Assembly: GCF_006175995.1 (NCBI RefSeq)
Contig: NZ_VDMB01000009.1
Coordinates: forward strand, 62,001 to 126,000
Origin: Desulfobotulus mexicanus
GTDB taxonomy: Bacteria; Desulfobacterota; Desulfobacteria; Desulfobacterales; ASO4-4
DNA length: 64,000 nucleotides
Direction: 5' to 3'
Below, one piece after another: positions 17,463-26,967 of the stretch; position 1 is the first letter of the stretch, and every line of letters starts with the position of its first letter. Position numbers and translations under genes: made by a program. Under the pieces are notes generated by a model that worked only from the letters and a program-made list of their open reading frames with translations, did no database searches and was not told where the DNA came from.

Positions 17463-18000
17463 CACTCAGCCTCTTCATCGTTATTACTTTTTTCTTCTCA
17501 ACTTTTTTCAGATCTTCATCCGGTGTTGGAAGGTTTTCCGGCATGGTGCCGCCCTGCTCTTCGATGGTCTGGCGTACTTTTCTTCCAACCTCAAAAGGGG
17601 TTGCATTGGCTTTGGTTTTGCCCTGGATATTTTTCCTGCGTAGCTTTTATTCGATCTGTGTGGCACGGAAGAGGTTGGCAGTCCACCATAAAGTCCTTAT
17701 AGTCGTAATAATCATCTCCAGATTATAATGATCAATCAGGCGTCCCACCTGCCATTTTCCTTCCGTTTGAACTATTCGATATTTCCGAATAGTTGCCTCT
17801 GGCTGAAGCTCTTCGTCGTCGTAAATGTTTGCTATATTTTCATTTATGGTTGGAATGGCAACTCCGTACAGCTCTGCCATTAACTTTTGACTCAACCAGA
17901 CGCTTTCCCCTTCCAACCGCACCTGAACCGGGTTGTCCAGCCCCTGTCCCTGATACACCAAAAGTTCGCCCTTGGGCGGTACATTCTTGTTATCAGGCAT
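17455..18000 (-). pseudogene. Chimeric remnant: RhuM-family N-terminus joined to a deleted second copy of dinD
   Basis: It begins with a good ATG (GGAGAATATC before it) and about 95 codons of a RhuM-type protein (VWLSQKLMAELYGVAIPTINENI; KWQVGRLIDHYNLEMI). At about 17710 it passes into sequence closely matching the 3' part of the neighbouring dinD: ACTTTATGGTGGACTG, then, after a deletion relative to dinD, ANLFRATQ. A TAA follows at the next codons (DinD has Asp there), yet the same frame then continues as KLRRKNIQGKTKANATPFEVGRK to a stop at 17455-17457, overlapping the GIY-YIG start. So two different broken genes are fused. RhuM-type proteins are found in many RM and toxin-like loci; function is unknown. 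Confidence 0.8.
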
Positions 18001-18020
18001 GATATTCTCCTAATGAGAGA

Positions 18021-18058
18021 TCTGAATGATAAGTATTCAGTGCTGAGTTGTTTTTCAA
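18021..18058. repeat. Repeat family B, copy 4 (intergenic, partial)
   Basis: TCTGAATGATAAGTATTCAG then TGCTGAGTTGTTTTTCAA, matching an arm of the family B element; located between the chimera and dinD. Confidence 0.65.
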
Positions 18059-18089
18059 CCATGAAAGGCAGGAACTACACGAAATGAAA

Positions 18090-18130
18090 ACCAGTTTTTG
18101 TGTCTTTGGTGTTTTTCGTGGTTTTAAAAA
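18090..18130. repeat. Repeat family C, copy 2 (intergenic, after dinD)
   Basis: CAGTTTTTGTGTCTTTGGTG then TTTTTCGTGGTTTTAAAAA. Reverse complement resembles copy 1. Confidence 0.7.
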
Positions 18131-18150
18131 ATATTGGAGTAAATCCGTGT

Positions 18151-19004
18151 TCATTCCTGGCTGTCTCCCTTGATCTGCTTTTGTGTCCGCCGTTCCAGCT
18201 TTTTCAAATCCTTCTCCGGCGTCGGCAAATCTTCCGGCATGGTGCCGCCCAGCTCTTCGATGGTCTGGCGTACTTTCTTTCCAACTTCAAAATGGGTTGC
18301 ATTGGCTTTGGTTTTGCCCTGAATATTTTCCCTGCGAAGCTTATCTTCGGTCTGTGTGGCACGGAAGAGGTTGGCAGCCAGCTCGGTACTGCCCATGTTG
18401 TCGAGAATCTGCTGGCTTTTTTTAGTCCTTTGCGGGCATGGATGCCCTTGGCGTCCAGTCCACCATAAAGTCCCTTGTAGCCATGGTTTTGAAAGATGGC
18501 AAAATCAAGGTTGGATTCCACGCCTGCCTGCTGCGCCGCTTCCACCAGTTTTTTGTTGTGTTCCTTCATTTCATTGCGAAGGAACAGGCGTTTTTCATCC
18601 TCTTTGAGCCTTTGAAATACCTCATCGTCCGCCAGCTCCTGCCGACGGGTCTGGATGGCAAAATACGTCTGCCCATTGGCTATGACTGGTTTGGAAGGAT
18701 CGCCATTTTGGACAATCAGGTAACAGGCATATCGGGAGAGTTGATAATCTTCAATCTCCCGCTGGCTACCTGATCCGAGTTTGACCATTTTTCCCACTTG
18801 GGAAAAATGGTTGGCAGATTCCTGTCCAGAATTCTTACAGGCAGAGATTGCTTTTAAAATAACACGTTTGAATTTGTCCCAACTGGAGTAATCAAGAGCA
18901 GCTTGGAAATCCCTCGCATACCAGAATTCAGTGTTGCTATCTGTAAGCTGTTTGAGTTCCTCGAATGTCCGATGATGGCGTTTTTCAATATCTTTATTGT
19001 TCAT
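18151..19004 (-). pseudogene. dinD: dinD (DNA-damage-inducible protein D) with a one-base frameshift in an A7 tract
   Basis: The first 195 codons are a normal DinD (YARDFQAALDYSSWDKFKRV; YQLSRYACYLIVQNGDP; FAIQTRRQELAD; DFAIFQNHGYKGLYGGLDAKGIHARKGLKK). At 18417-18423 (seven T on the plus strand, A7 in the message) the frame shifts. An eighth A would restore SQQILDNMGSTELAANLFRATQTEDKL and the rest of the family's C-terminus down to a stop at 18151. Read as is, the protein ends in an Arg/Pro-rich unrelated tail at 18204. DinD is SOS-induced in E. coli and affects RecA function. Either a true mutation, phase variation, slippage, or an assembly homopolymer error. Confidence 0.88.
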
Positions 19005-19049
19005 TTACATTTCCTCCATAAAGGCCATTTTCTTAACGTCACGAAAATG

Positions 19050-19087
19050 ATTCGGCTGTATTCGTGCCTATTTGTGTCCATTCGTGG

Positions 19088-19092
<5 letters not shown>
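19050..19092. repeat. Repeat family C, copy 3 (intergenic, between hsdM and dinD)
   Basis: GATTCGGCTGTATTCGTGCC then TATTTGTGTCCATTCGTGGTT, overlapping the hsdM stop. TTCGTGNNTATTTGTGTCCATTCGTGG-like phrases are a common short repeat in many bacterial genomes. Confidence 0.65.
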
Positions 19093-20669
<1,577 letters not shown>

Positions 20670-20680
<11 letters not shown>

Positions 20681-21133
20681 CTTTTATTTTCCTCGTTGAC
20701 TGTAGTTCTTTGATTGCGGAACTCCCTAAAAGGGAAGTCATCTGTTCTATGGCCATTTTATTCAGCACGGTCAGTCTCTGGTCTGACGGTATTCCCTGTT
20801 TGATCAGTTCAGCATTCATGCTCTCCAGGTTGGAAAACACGATCAGTTGCTGAATGGTCGCTTCATCTTTTGGGGCGATAAGGTAAAGGCGTTTGAACCG
20901 GCTTCATGGATAAAGGAGTCGAATTCGACCCCTTTAAAATCCGGGTTGTTCAATTGCTCCCACAATCCAAGAAATTCGATGGTACTGCGACTTCTCATCC
21001 AGTTTTTGACAACATCTTTGGGTTCATCAGGGTTTTTATATCTGGCTATGTCCGTTAAGGAGATGTAATCATTTTCATCCCCCTTGGAGAGGACGGTAAT
21101 TTCAGTGCCATTGGCGTTGATTGTCGCTTTCAC
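20670..21133 (-). pseudogene. KilA-N domain gene with internal deletion and frameshift
   Basis: The first 85 codons encode a KilA-N domain (LSKGDENDYISLTDIARYKNPDEPKDVVKNWMRSRSTIEFLGLWEQLNNPDFKGVEFDSF... in family order). Immediately after TLSPQK the open frame terminates in a short wrong tail (20843). In another frame the sequence continues as DEATIQQLIVFSNLESMNAE, LTVLNKMAIEQM and ends at 20670: the usual C-terminal segment of KilA-N proteins found in Type I RM loci. The missing middle is about 100 residues or more by memory of the family. A deletion fused the two ends out of frame. The family is DNA binding by prediction. Confidence 0.78.
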
Positions 21134-21708
21134 TGGCGTTCTCCTCTGGCAACTCGCATAAGAACTGCCCCAATGTATTGTTCACGCTTTTCTGCCAGCC
21201 TGTGAAGCAGAGTTTGTTCCCTTGCCAGGAGACAGGCCAGCTCTACAATGTTTTTTTGTTTTTCCAGAGTTGGCAGTGCCACCTCCAGATCTTCAATGGC
21301 CTGTTTGCTGATCATTTTCTGAACCGTACCCTTGGCCCTGCTGGTCAGAAAAATCTGCGCATCCCTCTGGCTGATGTACCAGTTCAGATATTCGGGCAGC
21401 ACCTTCTCCGGTCTGCTTACCCTTATCCTTAATAAAGGAGCGGCAACAACGGCTTTGTCCGGATCTTCAAGAAGTATTGCTGAAGTGGTTACAAGACCAC
21501 GAGACCTGAATATCAGATCCCCCTTCCGTGCGAGGTGATGTTCTTTCACGGCATCCATATCAATTTTTACCAGATCACCGCAGCCGACCGTGTTGTCAGC
21601 CAGAAGATCCTTCATCTGAATAACGGCAACTGTACCGTTTTCCGAGGCTTCAAGACGGGATCTGAAGGAGTATCCCATCTGCACGCTTGCCAGTTTTTTT
21701 ATTTTCAT
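21130..21708 (-). CDS. Half-size Type I specificity-like protein (single TRD), first gene of the RM operon
   Basis: A 192-residue protein with one target-recognition domain (VQMGYSFRSRLE; GDLIFRSRGLVTTSAILLED; LPEYLNWYISQRDAQIFLTSRAKGTVQKMISKQAIEDLEVALPTLEKQKNIVELACLL) and one C-terminal helix (LLAREQTLLHRLAEKREQYIGAVL). Full HsdS proteins have two. Half-subunits can dimerise to form palindromic specificity. It is separated from the full hsdS by seven kilobases but shares the promoter. GAGGGG precedes the ATG. It overlaps the KilA-N remnant by four bases. Confidence 0.85.
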   Translation of the reverse strand: MKIKKLASVQMGYSFRSRLEASENGTVAVIQMKDLLADNTVGCGDLVKIDMDAVKEHHLARKGDLIFRSRGLVTTSAILLEDPDKAVVAAPLLRIRVSRPEKVLPEYLNWYISQRDAQIFLTSRAKGTVQKMISKQAIEDLEVALPTLEKQKNIVELACLLAREQTLLHRLAEKREQYIGAVLMRVARGERQ

Positions 21709-21745
21709 TCAGCGCCCCTCAATGTGCTGTAATATTATTTTTGCA

Positions 21746-21774
21746 AATATACGAAGGCGGGAGGGGTTTGTCAA
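21746..21774 (-). promoter_or_regulatory. Sigma-70 promoter of the Type I RM operon
   Basis: On the minus strand a perfect TTGACA -35 (21769-21774) and TATATT -10 (21746-21751) are spaced by exactly 17 bases. It lies 38 bases upstream of the half-hsdS ATG, followed by a GAGGGG ribosome-binding site. No equally good promoter was noticed further into the 12-kb operon. Confidence 0.8.
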
Positions 21775-21961
21775 ATGACATTTTACAAAAATACTGTTTC
21801 TGTATTTTAAGTGTTTCAGCCATGGTGGCGAGGTTGTCATGGGAGGCCAGACAGGGGAGGTCAGGTTGCCCGTCTCATCCGTCACCCGAAGAAGTGTTTT
21901 CTGAAGGATCAGATTTTTGTTTTGAATTTTTACCGGAACGGAGAGGGGAAGAAAGAGCTGG

Positions 21962-21996
21962 TCTGCCATGGCTCACACGTTTTAAGCCATGGCAGA
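21962..21996. terminator. Perfect 12-bp stem-loop between the RM promoter and the enoyl-CoA hydratase gene
   Basis: TCTGCCATGGCT and AGCCATGGCAGA pair perfectly around an 11-base loop, just past the 3' end of the minus-strand hydratase gene. There is no T-run on the minus strand, so it may be a weak or factor-assisted terminator, or protect the transcript end. Confidence 0.5.
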
Positions 21997-22014
21997 ATCA
22001 GACTCCCAAAGTCT

Positions 22015-22767
22015 TCAGGATGCGGGTGTCATTCGGTAGGTGTAGGCAATCATCATCTGGTTGCGGTCTTCCATCTGAAGGGCTGCTTCCAGTCCGCCAA
22101 CATCGAGGTTGGCGTTGAGGGCTTCTTTGGTCATGCGGATGCCCATGGGATTTTTTTCTGCCATGGTTTTTGCAAGGCCTTCGGCGGTCTCGATCATGGC
22201 CTCACGGCTCACCTTGCGGCTGGCAAAGCCGAGAGCCATGGCCGTGTCCGCATCCATCCAGTTGCCCGTGAGAAGATACTCGTAGGCCCGGCCTGCGCCG
22301 ATGAGCCGGGGCAGGAAATAACTGGAGGCCATATCCGCACCCCCAAGGCCGATGTTGATGTAGGCTGCGGAGAATTTGGCGTTATCGGCAAGGATACGGA
22401 TATCGGAAGCCATGGCAAGGGAAAAGCCGATACCCGCCGCAGCGCCGTGTACGCAGGAGATGATGGGCTGGGAAATACGGCGCATGGCAAGAAAAAGGCG
22501 GCTCATGCGGGCCTGGGCGTTGTAGGCATCCACAGGACTCATGGCCATGATGGCCGGGGCATAGGTTTCCACGTCAAGGCCCGCGCAAAAACCCTTGGAA
22601 TCGCCACCATCCAGAATGATGACGCCCGTTTCATTGTCGTAGCGCCTTGCATGGAGAAAGGCCTCAAATTCATCCACCATTTCCAGATCAAAGGCATTGT
22701 ATTTGTCGGGCCGGTTCAGGGTAAGGTAGCCGATGCGGCCCGTTTGCTGGTACCTAAGTGTATTCAT
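22015..22767 (-). CDS. Enoyl-CoA hydratase/isomerase family protein
   Basis: 250 residues of the crotonase fold. The oxyanion-hole segments are GFCAGLDVE near residue 59 and HGAAAGIGFSLAMASDI near 109. The usual first catalytic Glu position (E. coli FadB type GxxxxGGGxE) is not conserved: the sequence around 130-140 reads AYINIGLGGADMASSYFLPRLIG, so hydratase, isomerase or another crotonase reaction are all possible. AAAAGGA lies seven bases before the ATG. It is 71 bases downstream of the FMN oxidoreductase gene and probably co-transcribed with it. Confidence 0.87.
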   Translation of the reverse strand: MNTLRYQQTGRIGYLTLNRPDKYNAFDLEMVDEFEAFLHARRYDNETGVIILDGGDSKGFCAGLDVETYAPAIMAMSPVDAYNAQARMSRLFLAMRRISQPIISCVHGAAAGIGFSLAMASDIRILADNAKFSAAYINIGLGGADMASSYFLPRLIGAGRAYEYLLTGNWMDADTAMALGFASRKVSREAMIETAEGLAKTMAEKNPMGIRMTKEALNANLDVGGLEAALQMEDRNQMMIAYTYRMTPAS

Positions 22768-22838
22768 TCCTGTATCCTTTTATGGCAGTTCTATGGAATT
22801 GTTTTTTTGGTCTTGTCACTCAAATACAGGGTCATCGG

Positions 22839-24071
22839 TTATGAGCGCCGTCTCCTGAACCGGGTGAGGCCGTCCGCCAGCAGCATTTTGATGATGGACG
22901 CCCAGACATTTTCATGGGGCCTTGGTTTCAGGCCTTTGGCGAGGTAGCCCATCTGTCGTTCATACCAGGTGATCTCCAGCATGGCGATGTTGTCCACAGC
23001 GGCAATGCCTGTGGATTTCGGCGTGACAGGGCTTTTGTATGCCATGCCTTTGTCTTCGGCAATGCACAGGGGCAGGCTGGGGTCCAGCACCATGGGACGG
23101 CCCAGCCCCACCATATCCGTATCGCCCGAGGCCAGTGCCGCCACCATGCCGGAAGCCGTGCGGAATCCTCCGGTGACCACCAGGGGCATGGCCGTAATCT
23201 GGCGTATCCTGCGAGCATATTCGAGGAAGTAGCCCTCACTGCCGCCGGGCATACCCGCCATCATGACGGGTTTTTCATAGCTGCCGCCGGAAATTTCCAG
23301 AAGATCCAGTCCTTCTGCGGCCAGAGCAGCGGCAACTTCGGCGGCCTCTTCCGGATGATAGCCTTCCTTGCGAAAATCCCCGGAATTGAGTTTGACCCCA
23401 ACGGGGAAATCCGGCCCCACTTCTTTGCGGATGGCCTGGTACACCTCCATGAGAAACCGCATACGGTTTTCAAGGCTGCCGCCCCATGCATCCTTACGCT
23501 GGTTGTGCAGAGGAGAAAGGAACTGGGAGACAAGATAGCCGTGGGCTGCATGGATCTGCACACCGGTAAATCCAGCTTTTTTCGCTATTCCTGCGGATCT
23601 GGCAAAGGCGGCGATGATCCCCAGAATTTCTCCTTCCTCAAGGGCCTTTGGTGTGGCAAAAAAACGCTGAAGCCCCGGATGCAGGGGGATGGCCGAGGGG
23701 GCTACGGGCTTTGGCGAGAGGTTTTTGGGGCTTTGTTTTCCCGGATGATTCAGCTGTACCCATATTTCTGAACCTTCTTTTTTACCGGCCTCTGCCCATG
23801 AACTGAGCATGGGGAGATCGTCTTCCGTATCCATGACCACATTGCGGGGTTCTCCCAGCGCTTTTCTGTCCACCATGACGTTGCCGGTTACAAGGATTCC
23901 GGTACCGCCTTTACCCCATCCTTCATAGAGACGTACCAGTGCTTCGGTGGGGCGGTTGTCTTCGGTTCCGAGGATTTCACTCATGGCGGATTTGAAAAAG
24001 CGGTTTTTTACCACGCGTCCGCAGGGCAGAGTGAGGGGTTGGAATAAAATATCCTGTTTGCTTTCCGGCAT
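22839..24071 (-). CDS. NADH:flavin oxidoreductase (old yellow enzyme family)
   Basis: A 410-residue single-domain OYE-type TIM barrel with FMN: conserved NRFFKSAMSE at the start, the QIHAAHGYLVSQFLSPLHNQRKDAWGGSLENRMRF active-site stretch (HAAH pair and downstream substrate loop), and phosphate-binding VTGGFR plus DMVGLGRP. It lacks the C-terminal NAD domain and 4Fe-4S cluster of FadH-type dienoyl-CoA reductases, so it is the short type that reduces enones or enoyl compounds. AAAGGAGGAATC precedes the ATG. It sits between an acyl-CoA dehydrogenase fragment and an enoyl-CoA hydratase, suggesting acyl-CoA or aromatic degradation. Confidence 0.9.
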   Translation of the reverse strand: MPESKQDILFQPLTLPCGRVVKNRFFKSAMSEILGTEDNRPTEALVRLYEGWGKGGTGILVTGNVMVDRKALGEPRNVVMDTEDDLPMLSSWAEAGKKEGSEIWVQLNHPGKQSPKNLSPKPVAPSAIPLHPGLQRFFATPKALEEGEILGIIAAFARSAGIAKKAGFTGVQIHAAHGYLVSQFLSPLHNQRKDAWGGSLENRMRFLMEVYQAIRKEVGPDFPVGVKLNSGDFRKEGYHPEEAAEVAAALAAEGLDLLEISGGSYEKPVMMAGMPGGSEGYFLEYARRIRQITAMPLVVTGGFRTASGMVAALASGDTDMVGLGRPMVLDPSLPLCIAEDKGMAYKSPVTPKSTGIAAVDNIAMLEITWYERQMGYLAKGLKPRPHENVWASIIKMLLADGLTRFRRRRS

Positions 24072-24083
24072 ATGATTCCTCCT

Positions 24084-24383
24084 TTATGAGAAGTGTTCCG
24101 TCTGTATGCTGAGGGTGAGCGCTTCTTTTGTCATGAGACGATGACACAAAGCTTCATGTTTAGGAAGGTAGCAGGCGAAAAAATACCGGCAGACGCTGAT
24201 TTTTCCATCATAAAAGGAGGCTGCTCCTCCCTTCGCGCTCCCAAGCTTTTCACGGGCCGAGAGGGCCTGCTTCAGCCACTGCCAGCCCATGGTGACAAGC
24301 CAGAAATCTTCAAGATAAAGGGTGGAATAGGTCATCCACCTTTCCACAACCGATTCCTGCTGACCTGTATCTGCCATTAACAT
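24084..24383 (-). pseudogene. C-terminal fragment of an acyl-CoA dehydrogenase
   Basis: About 90 residues match only the last domain of long acyl-CoA dehydrogenases (acetyl-CoA dehydrogenase C-terminal-like domain): YLEDFWLVTMGWQWLKQAL then AASFYDGKISVCRYFFACYLPK. The FAD and substrate domains are absent upstream, where 75 bases lead into a divergent gene. There is no good ribosome-binding site at either nearby ATG. Most likely a remnant of a deleted gene, though it remains open. It ends 12 bases before the FMN oxidoreductase gene, so that operon probably lost its first enzyme. Confidence 0.7.
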
Positions 24384-24458
24384 GACTAAAAAAAAATGCT
24401 AATCAGATATTTTGCCATGGAGAAAACACCATAGGGCTGTAAAACAATGGAGGGGACT

Positions 24459-26045
24459 ATGCTGAGAAAGATTTATTCGTTCTGCTTTGTTCTGTTTTTT
24501 CTGGTTTCCACAGCCCTTGCGGCTCCGGATGTCCGGGAGCTCATTGTGCTGCATACCAATGACATGCATGGCCGTGTGCTGTCCGGTGACTCGGATGGTA
24601 TGGGCCTTTCACGGCTTAGCACTCTGGTGAAGGATATCCGTGAACAGCATGACCATGTTCTGCTGCTGGATGCAGGAGACGCCCTGCACGGCATGCCCAT
24701 TGTGACTCTGGAAAAGGGAGCCACCATGGTAAGCCTCATGAACGCCATGGGTTATGGAGCCATGACCACGGGCAACCATGAATTCAATTACGGTGCAAGT
24801 CGGGTTGTGGAGCTTGCCGCAATGACAGACTTTCCTGTTCTTGCGGCCAATGTGAAAAAAGAAGACGGCTCCCTTCTTTTGCAGGAATATGTGCTGAAAA
24901 ATTATGACGGGCTGCGTGTTGCTGTTTTTGGTATCGCCACACCGGAAACCCTCACCAAGGCCCATCCCGATGGCGTGAAGGGGCTGCGCTTTGAAGACCC
25001 CGTGGCAACGGCAAAACGCATGGTGGATACCCTGAAAGATGAGGCGGATATTCTCATCGCTCTGGTACATCTGGGGCTGGATGCGGGTACCCGGCCCGAA
25101 TACAGGAGTTCGGCCATTGCAGAGAATGTGGCGGGCATTCATCTCATTGTGGACGGTCACAGCCATGACCGTCTGGAACATGGCCTGAGGGTGAAAGATA
25201 CTTTGATCGTAAGCGCCCATGAATACAACAAGGCTCTGGGAAAGGTGGTCATGCGTCTGGATGGGGAAGGGAATGTTTCCGTTGAAGCTTCGCTGATTTC
25301 CAAGGAAACGGGCATGGCCGTACCGGAAGATCCGGCATTGAAAGCCATGATTGATGCCATTGTGGCAAAGCAGGAGGCGGCCCTTTCCGAAGTCATCGGC
25401 CGCACATCCATTCGTCTTGACGGAGACCGGGAGCAGATCCGGGTGGGGGAAACCAACCTCGGCAACCTTGTGACGGATGCCATTTTGGAAGCTTCCGGTG
25501 CGGAACTGGTATTCATCAACGCAGGCAGCATGAGGGCTTCCGTTGAACCGGGAAATATCACACTTAAAAATCTCATTGAAATTCTTCCCTTTGGCAACAA
25601 TATCGTGGTCAAAGAAATTACGGGAAAGGCCCTGAAGGAAGTTCTGGAGACAGGCGCTGCCGTATTTCCCGGATCCGACGGATCCCTTCTCCATGTGGCG
25701 GGTATGGTTTATGCCATTGATCCTTCGCAAGCCAGGGGAAGCCGGGTGCATGACGTGCTCATTGCAGGCAGGCCCCTGGATGCTGAGAAAAGCTACTTTG
25801 CGGCCACCAATGATTTCCTCGCCGCAGGTGGCAGTGAAATGGCGGTGCTGAAAAATTTTCCCACTATCCGGGAAGCCGGTTCCGTGGATGGCGCTCTGGA
25901 GACCTATATCCGCATAAGGGTTGAAATTAGTTCCGCAGTGGAAGGCCGTATCAGAGAGAAAATCCTGAAAAATGAAAGAAGCAGTTCTGCCTCATGTTTT
26001 GTGGGAAGTCTTGATTGGTTTGAAGATCCATTGCCTGTCTGGTGA
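24459..26045 (+). CDS. Periplasmic 5'-nucleotidase (UshA/YfkN family)
   Basis: A 528-residue secreted protein: signal peptide ending ...STALAAPD; calcineurin-like metallophosphatase with the metal motifs LHTNDMHG (31-38), LDAGDALHG, GNHEFNYG and GHSHDRLEHG; then the 5'-nucleotidase C-terminal domain with NAGSMRASVEPGNI and LPFGNNIVV plus the substrate-stacking GTNDFLAAGG equivalent (ATNDFLAAGG). It hydrolyses nucleotides or UDP-sugars outside the cytoplasm. The ATG with GGAGG at the right distance is used, four codons inside the longest frame. The C-terminal tail after KILKNERSS is not conserved. Confidence 0.92.
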   Translation: MLRKIYSFCFVLFFLVSTALAAPDVRELIVLHTNDMHGRVLSGDSDGMGLSRLSTLVKDIREQHDHVLLLDAGDALHGMPIVTLEKGATMVSLMNAMGYGAMTTGNHEFNYGASRVVELAAMTDFPVLAANVKKEDGSLLLQEYVLKNYDGLRVAVFGIATPETLTKAHPDGVKGLRFEDPVATAKRMVDTLKDEADILIALVHLGLDAGTRPEYRSSAIAENVAGIHLIVDGHSHDRLEHGLRVKDTLIVSAHEYNKALGKVVMRLDGEGNVSVEASLISKETGMAVPEDPALKAMIDAIVAKQEAALSEVIGRTSIRLDGDREQIRVGETNLGNLVTDAILEASGAELVFINAGSMRASVEPGNITLKNLIEILPFGNNIVVKEITGKALKEVLETGAAVFPGSDGSLLHVAGMVYAIDPSQARGSRVHDVLIAGRPLDAEKSYFAATNDFLAAGGSEMAVLKNFPTIREAGSVDGALETYIRIRVEISSAVEGRIREKILKNERSSSASCFVGSLDWFEDPLPVW

Positions 26046-26133
26046 ATCGGATAGGAAAATAAGATCTGTTGTCTGACGGATGCCTGCAGGAAAGAGCCTG
26101 ATCAAATTTATAGGAACTGAAGGAGGCCTTTTT

Positions 26134-26922
26134 ATGGAAGTAGAAATACGAATCTTATCCACACCAGAAGATATGGATGCATGTATTTCTTTGCAGAAAA
26201 CCATCTGGGGGCTTGAAGATCAGGGGGTTACGTCTCCCATAAGTCTCAAGGCCTGGAGTATGGAAGATGTGCGTACGGGATTTGTCCTGGGCGCTTTTAT
26301 AGAAAAACGTATGGTCGGCATGGCCATTACCATGGCCACCATGGAACCCGGTCTGGCCTATGGACACATGCTGGGAGTACTGGATGAATTCCGTGACCGC
26401 AGCGTTGGAGGACTGCTCCATCAGACGCTGGTGAAGGAGCTTCTTTCCCGGAATATCCGGGAGATGGCCTGGACCTATGATCCCATGGAAAGCCGCAATG
26501 CCTATCTCTATCTGACCCTGCAGGGGGGCAGGGGCATCCGCTACATGGAAGACTGTTTTCATGTAACATGTGCCATGCATGCGGGCATACCCATGGACAG
26601 GCTTCTGGTTCGCTGTTCCCTTGAGGGGCAACCTGAAAACATGGATGACATGACCACAGCCGAAGCTCTGGCCCTTTATCCTCTTGCAAGCCCGGAACAT
26701 ATGCCCCATAAGGACGCCGTGCTTCTTGAAATACCGGGAGATCTCAAGGCCCTGAAGATGCATGACATGGACAGGGTGCTGCGCTGGCAGCAGGATATCC
26801 GCTGTGTTTTCACTGAATACCTTAACCGCCGGGGTTATGTAGCCACAATGCTTTTTTCGGAAACAAGCTATACAGGACGCAGAAGTTTTTATCTTCTTTC
26901 CCGTGATAAAGGGATTTTCTGA
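26134..26922 (+). CDS. GNAT-superfamily acetyltransferase-like protein (COG3375 type)
   Basis: A 262-residue protein with an N-terminal GNAT fold (EVEIRILSTPEDMDACISLQKTIWG; GFVLGAFIEKRMVGMAITM; GHMLGVLDEFRDRSVGGLLHQTL). This matches the long GNAT-like family whose members are often annotated as predicted acetyltransferases. AAGGAGGCC lies five bases before this ATG, which is 18 codons inside the longest frame. It is 45 bases upstream of an aminotransferase and probably in one transcript. Substrate unknown. Confidence 0.8.
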   Translation: MEVEIRILSTPEDMDACISLQKTIWGLEDQGVTSPISLKAWSMEDVRTGFVLGAFIEKRMVGMAITMATMEPGLAYGHMLGVLDEFRDRSVGGLLHQTLVKELLSRNIREMAWTYDPMESRNAYLYLTLQGGRGIRYMEDCFHVTCAMHAGIPMDRLLVRCSLEGQPENMDDMTTAEALALYPLASPEHMPHKDAVLLEIPGDLKALKMHDMDRVLRWQQDIRCVFTEYLNRRGYVATMLFSETSYTGRRSFYLLSRDKGIF

Positions 26923-26967
26923 AATGAAAATACCTTTCATTCCCTCTGTTTATAAAAGGAGAGACCC

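Noticed and set aside
21709-21969. 86-codon minus-strand frame over the RM promoter
   Set aside because: It covers the promoter and leader; no ribosome-binding site and no family.
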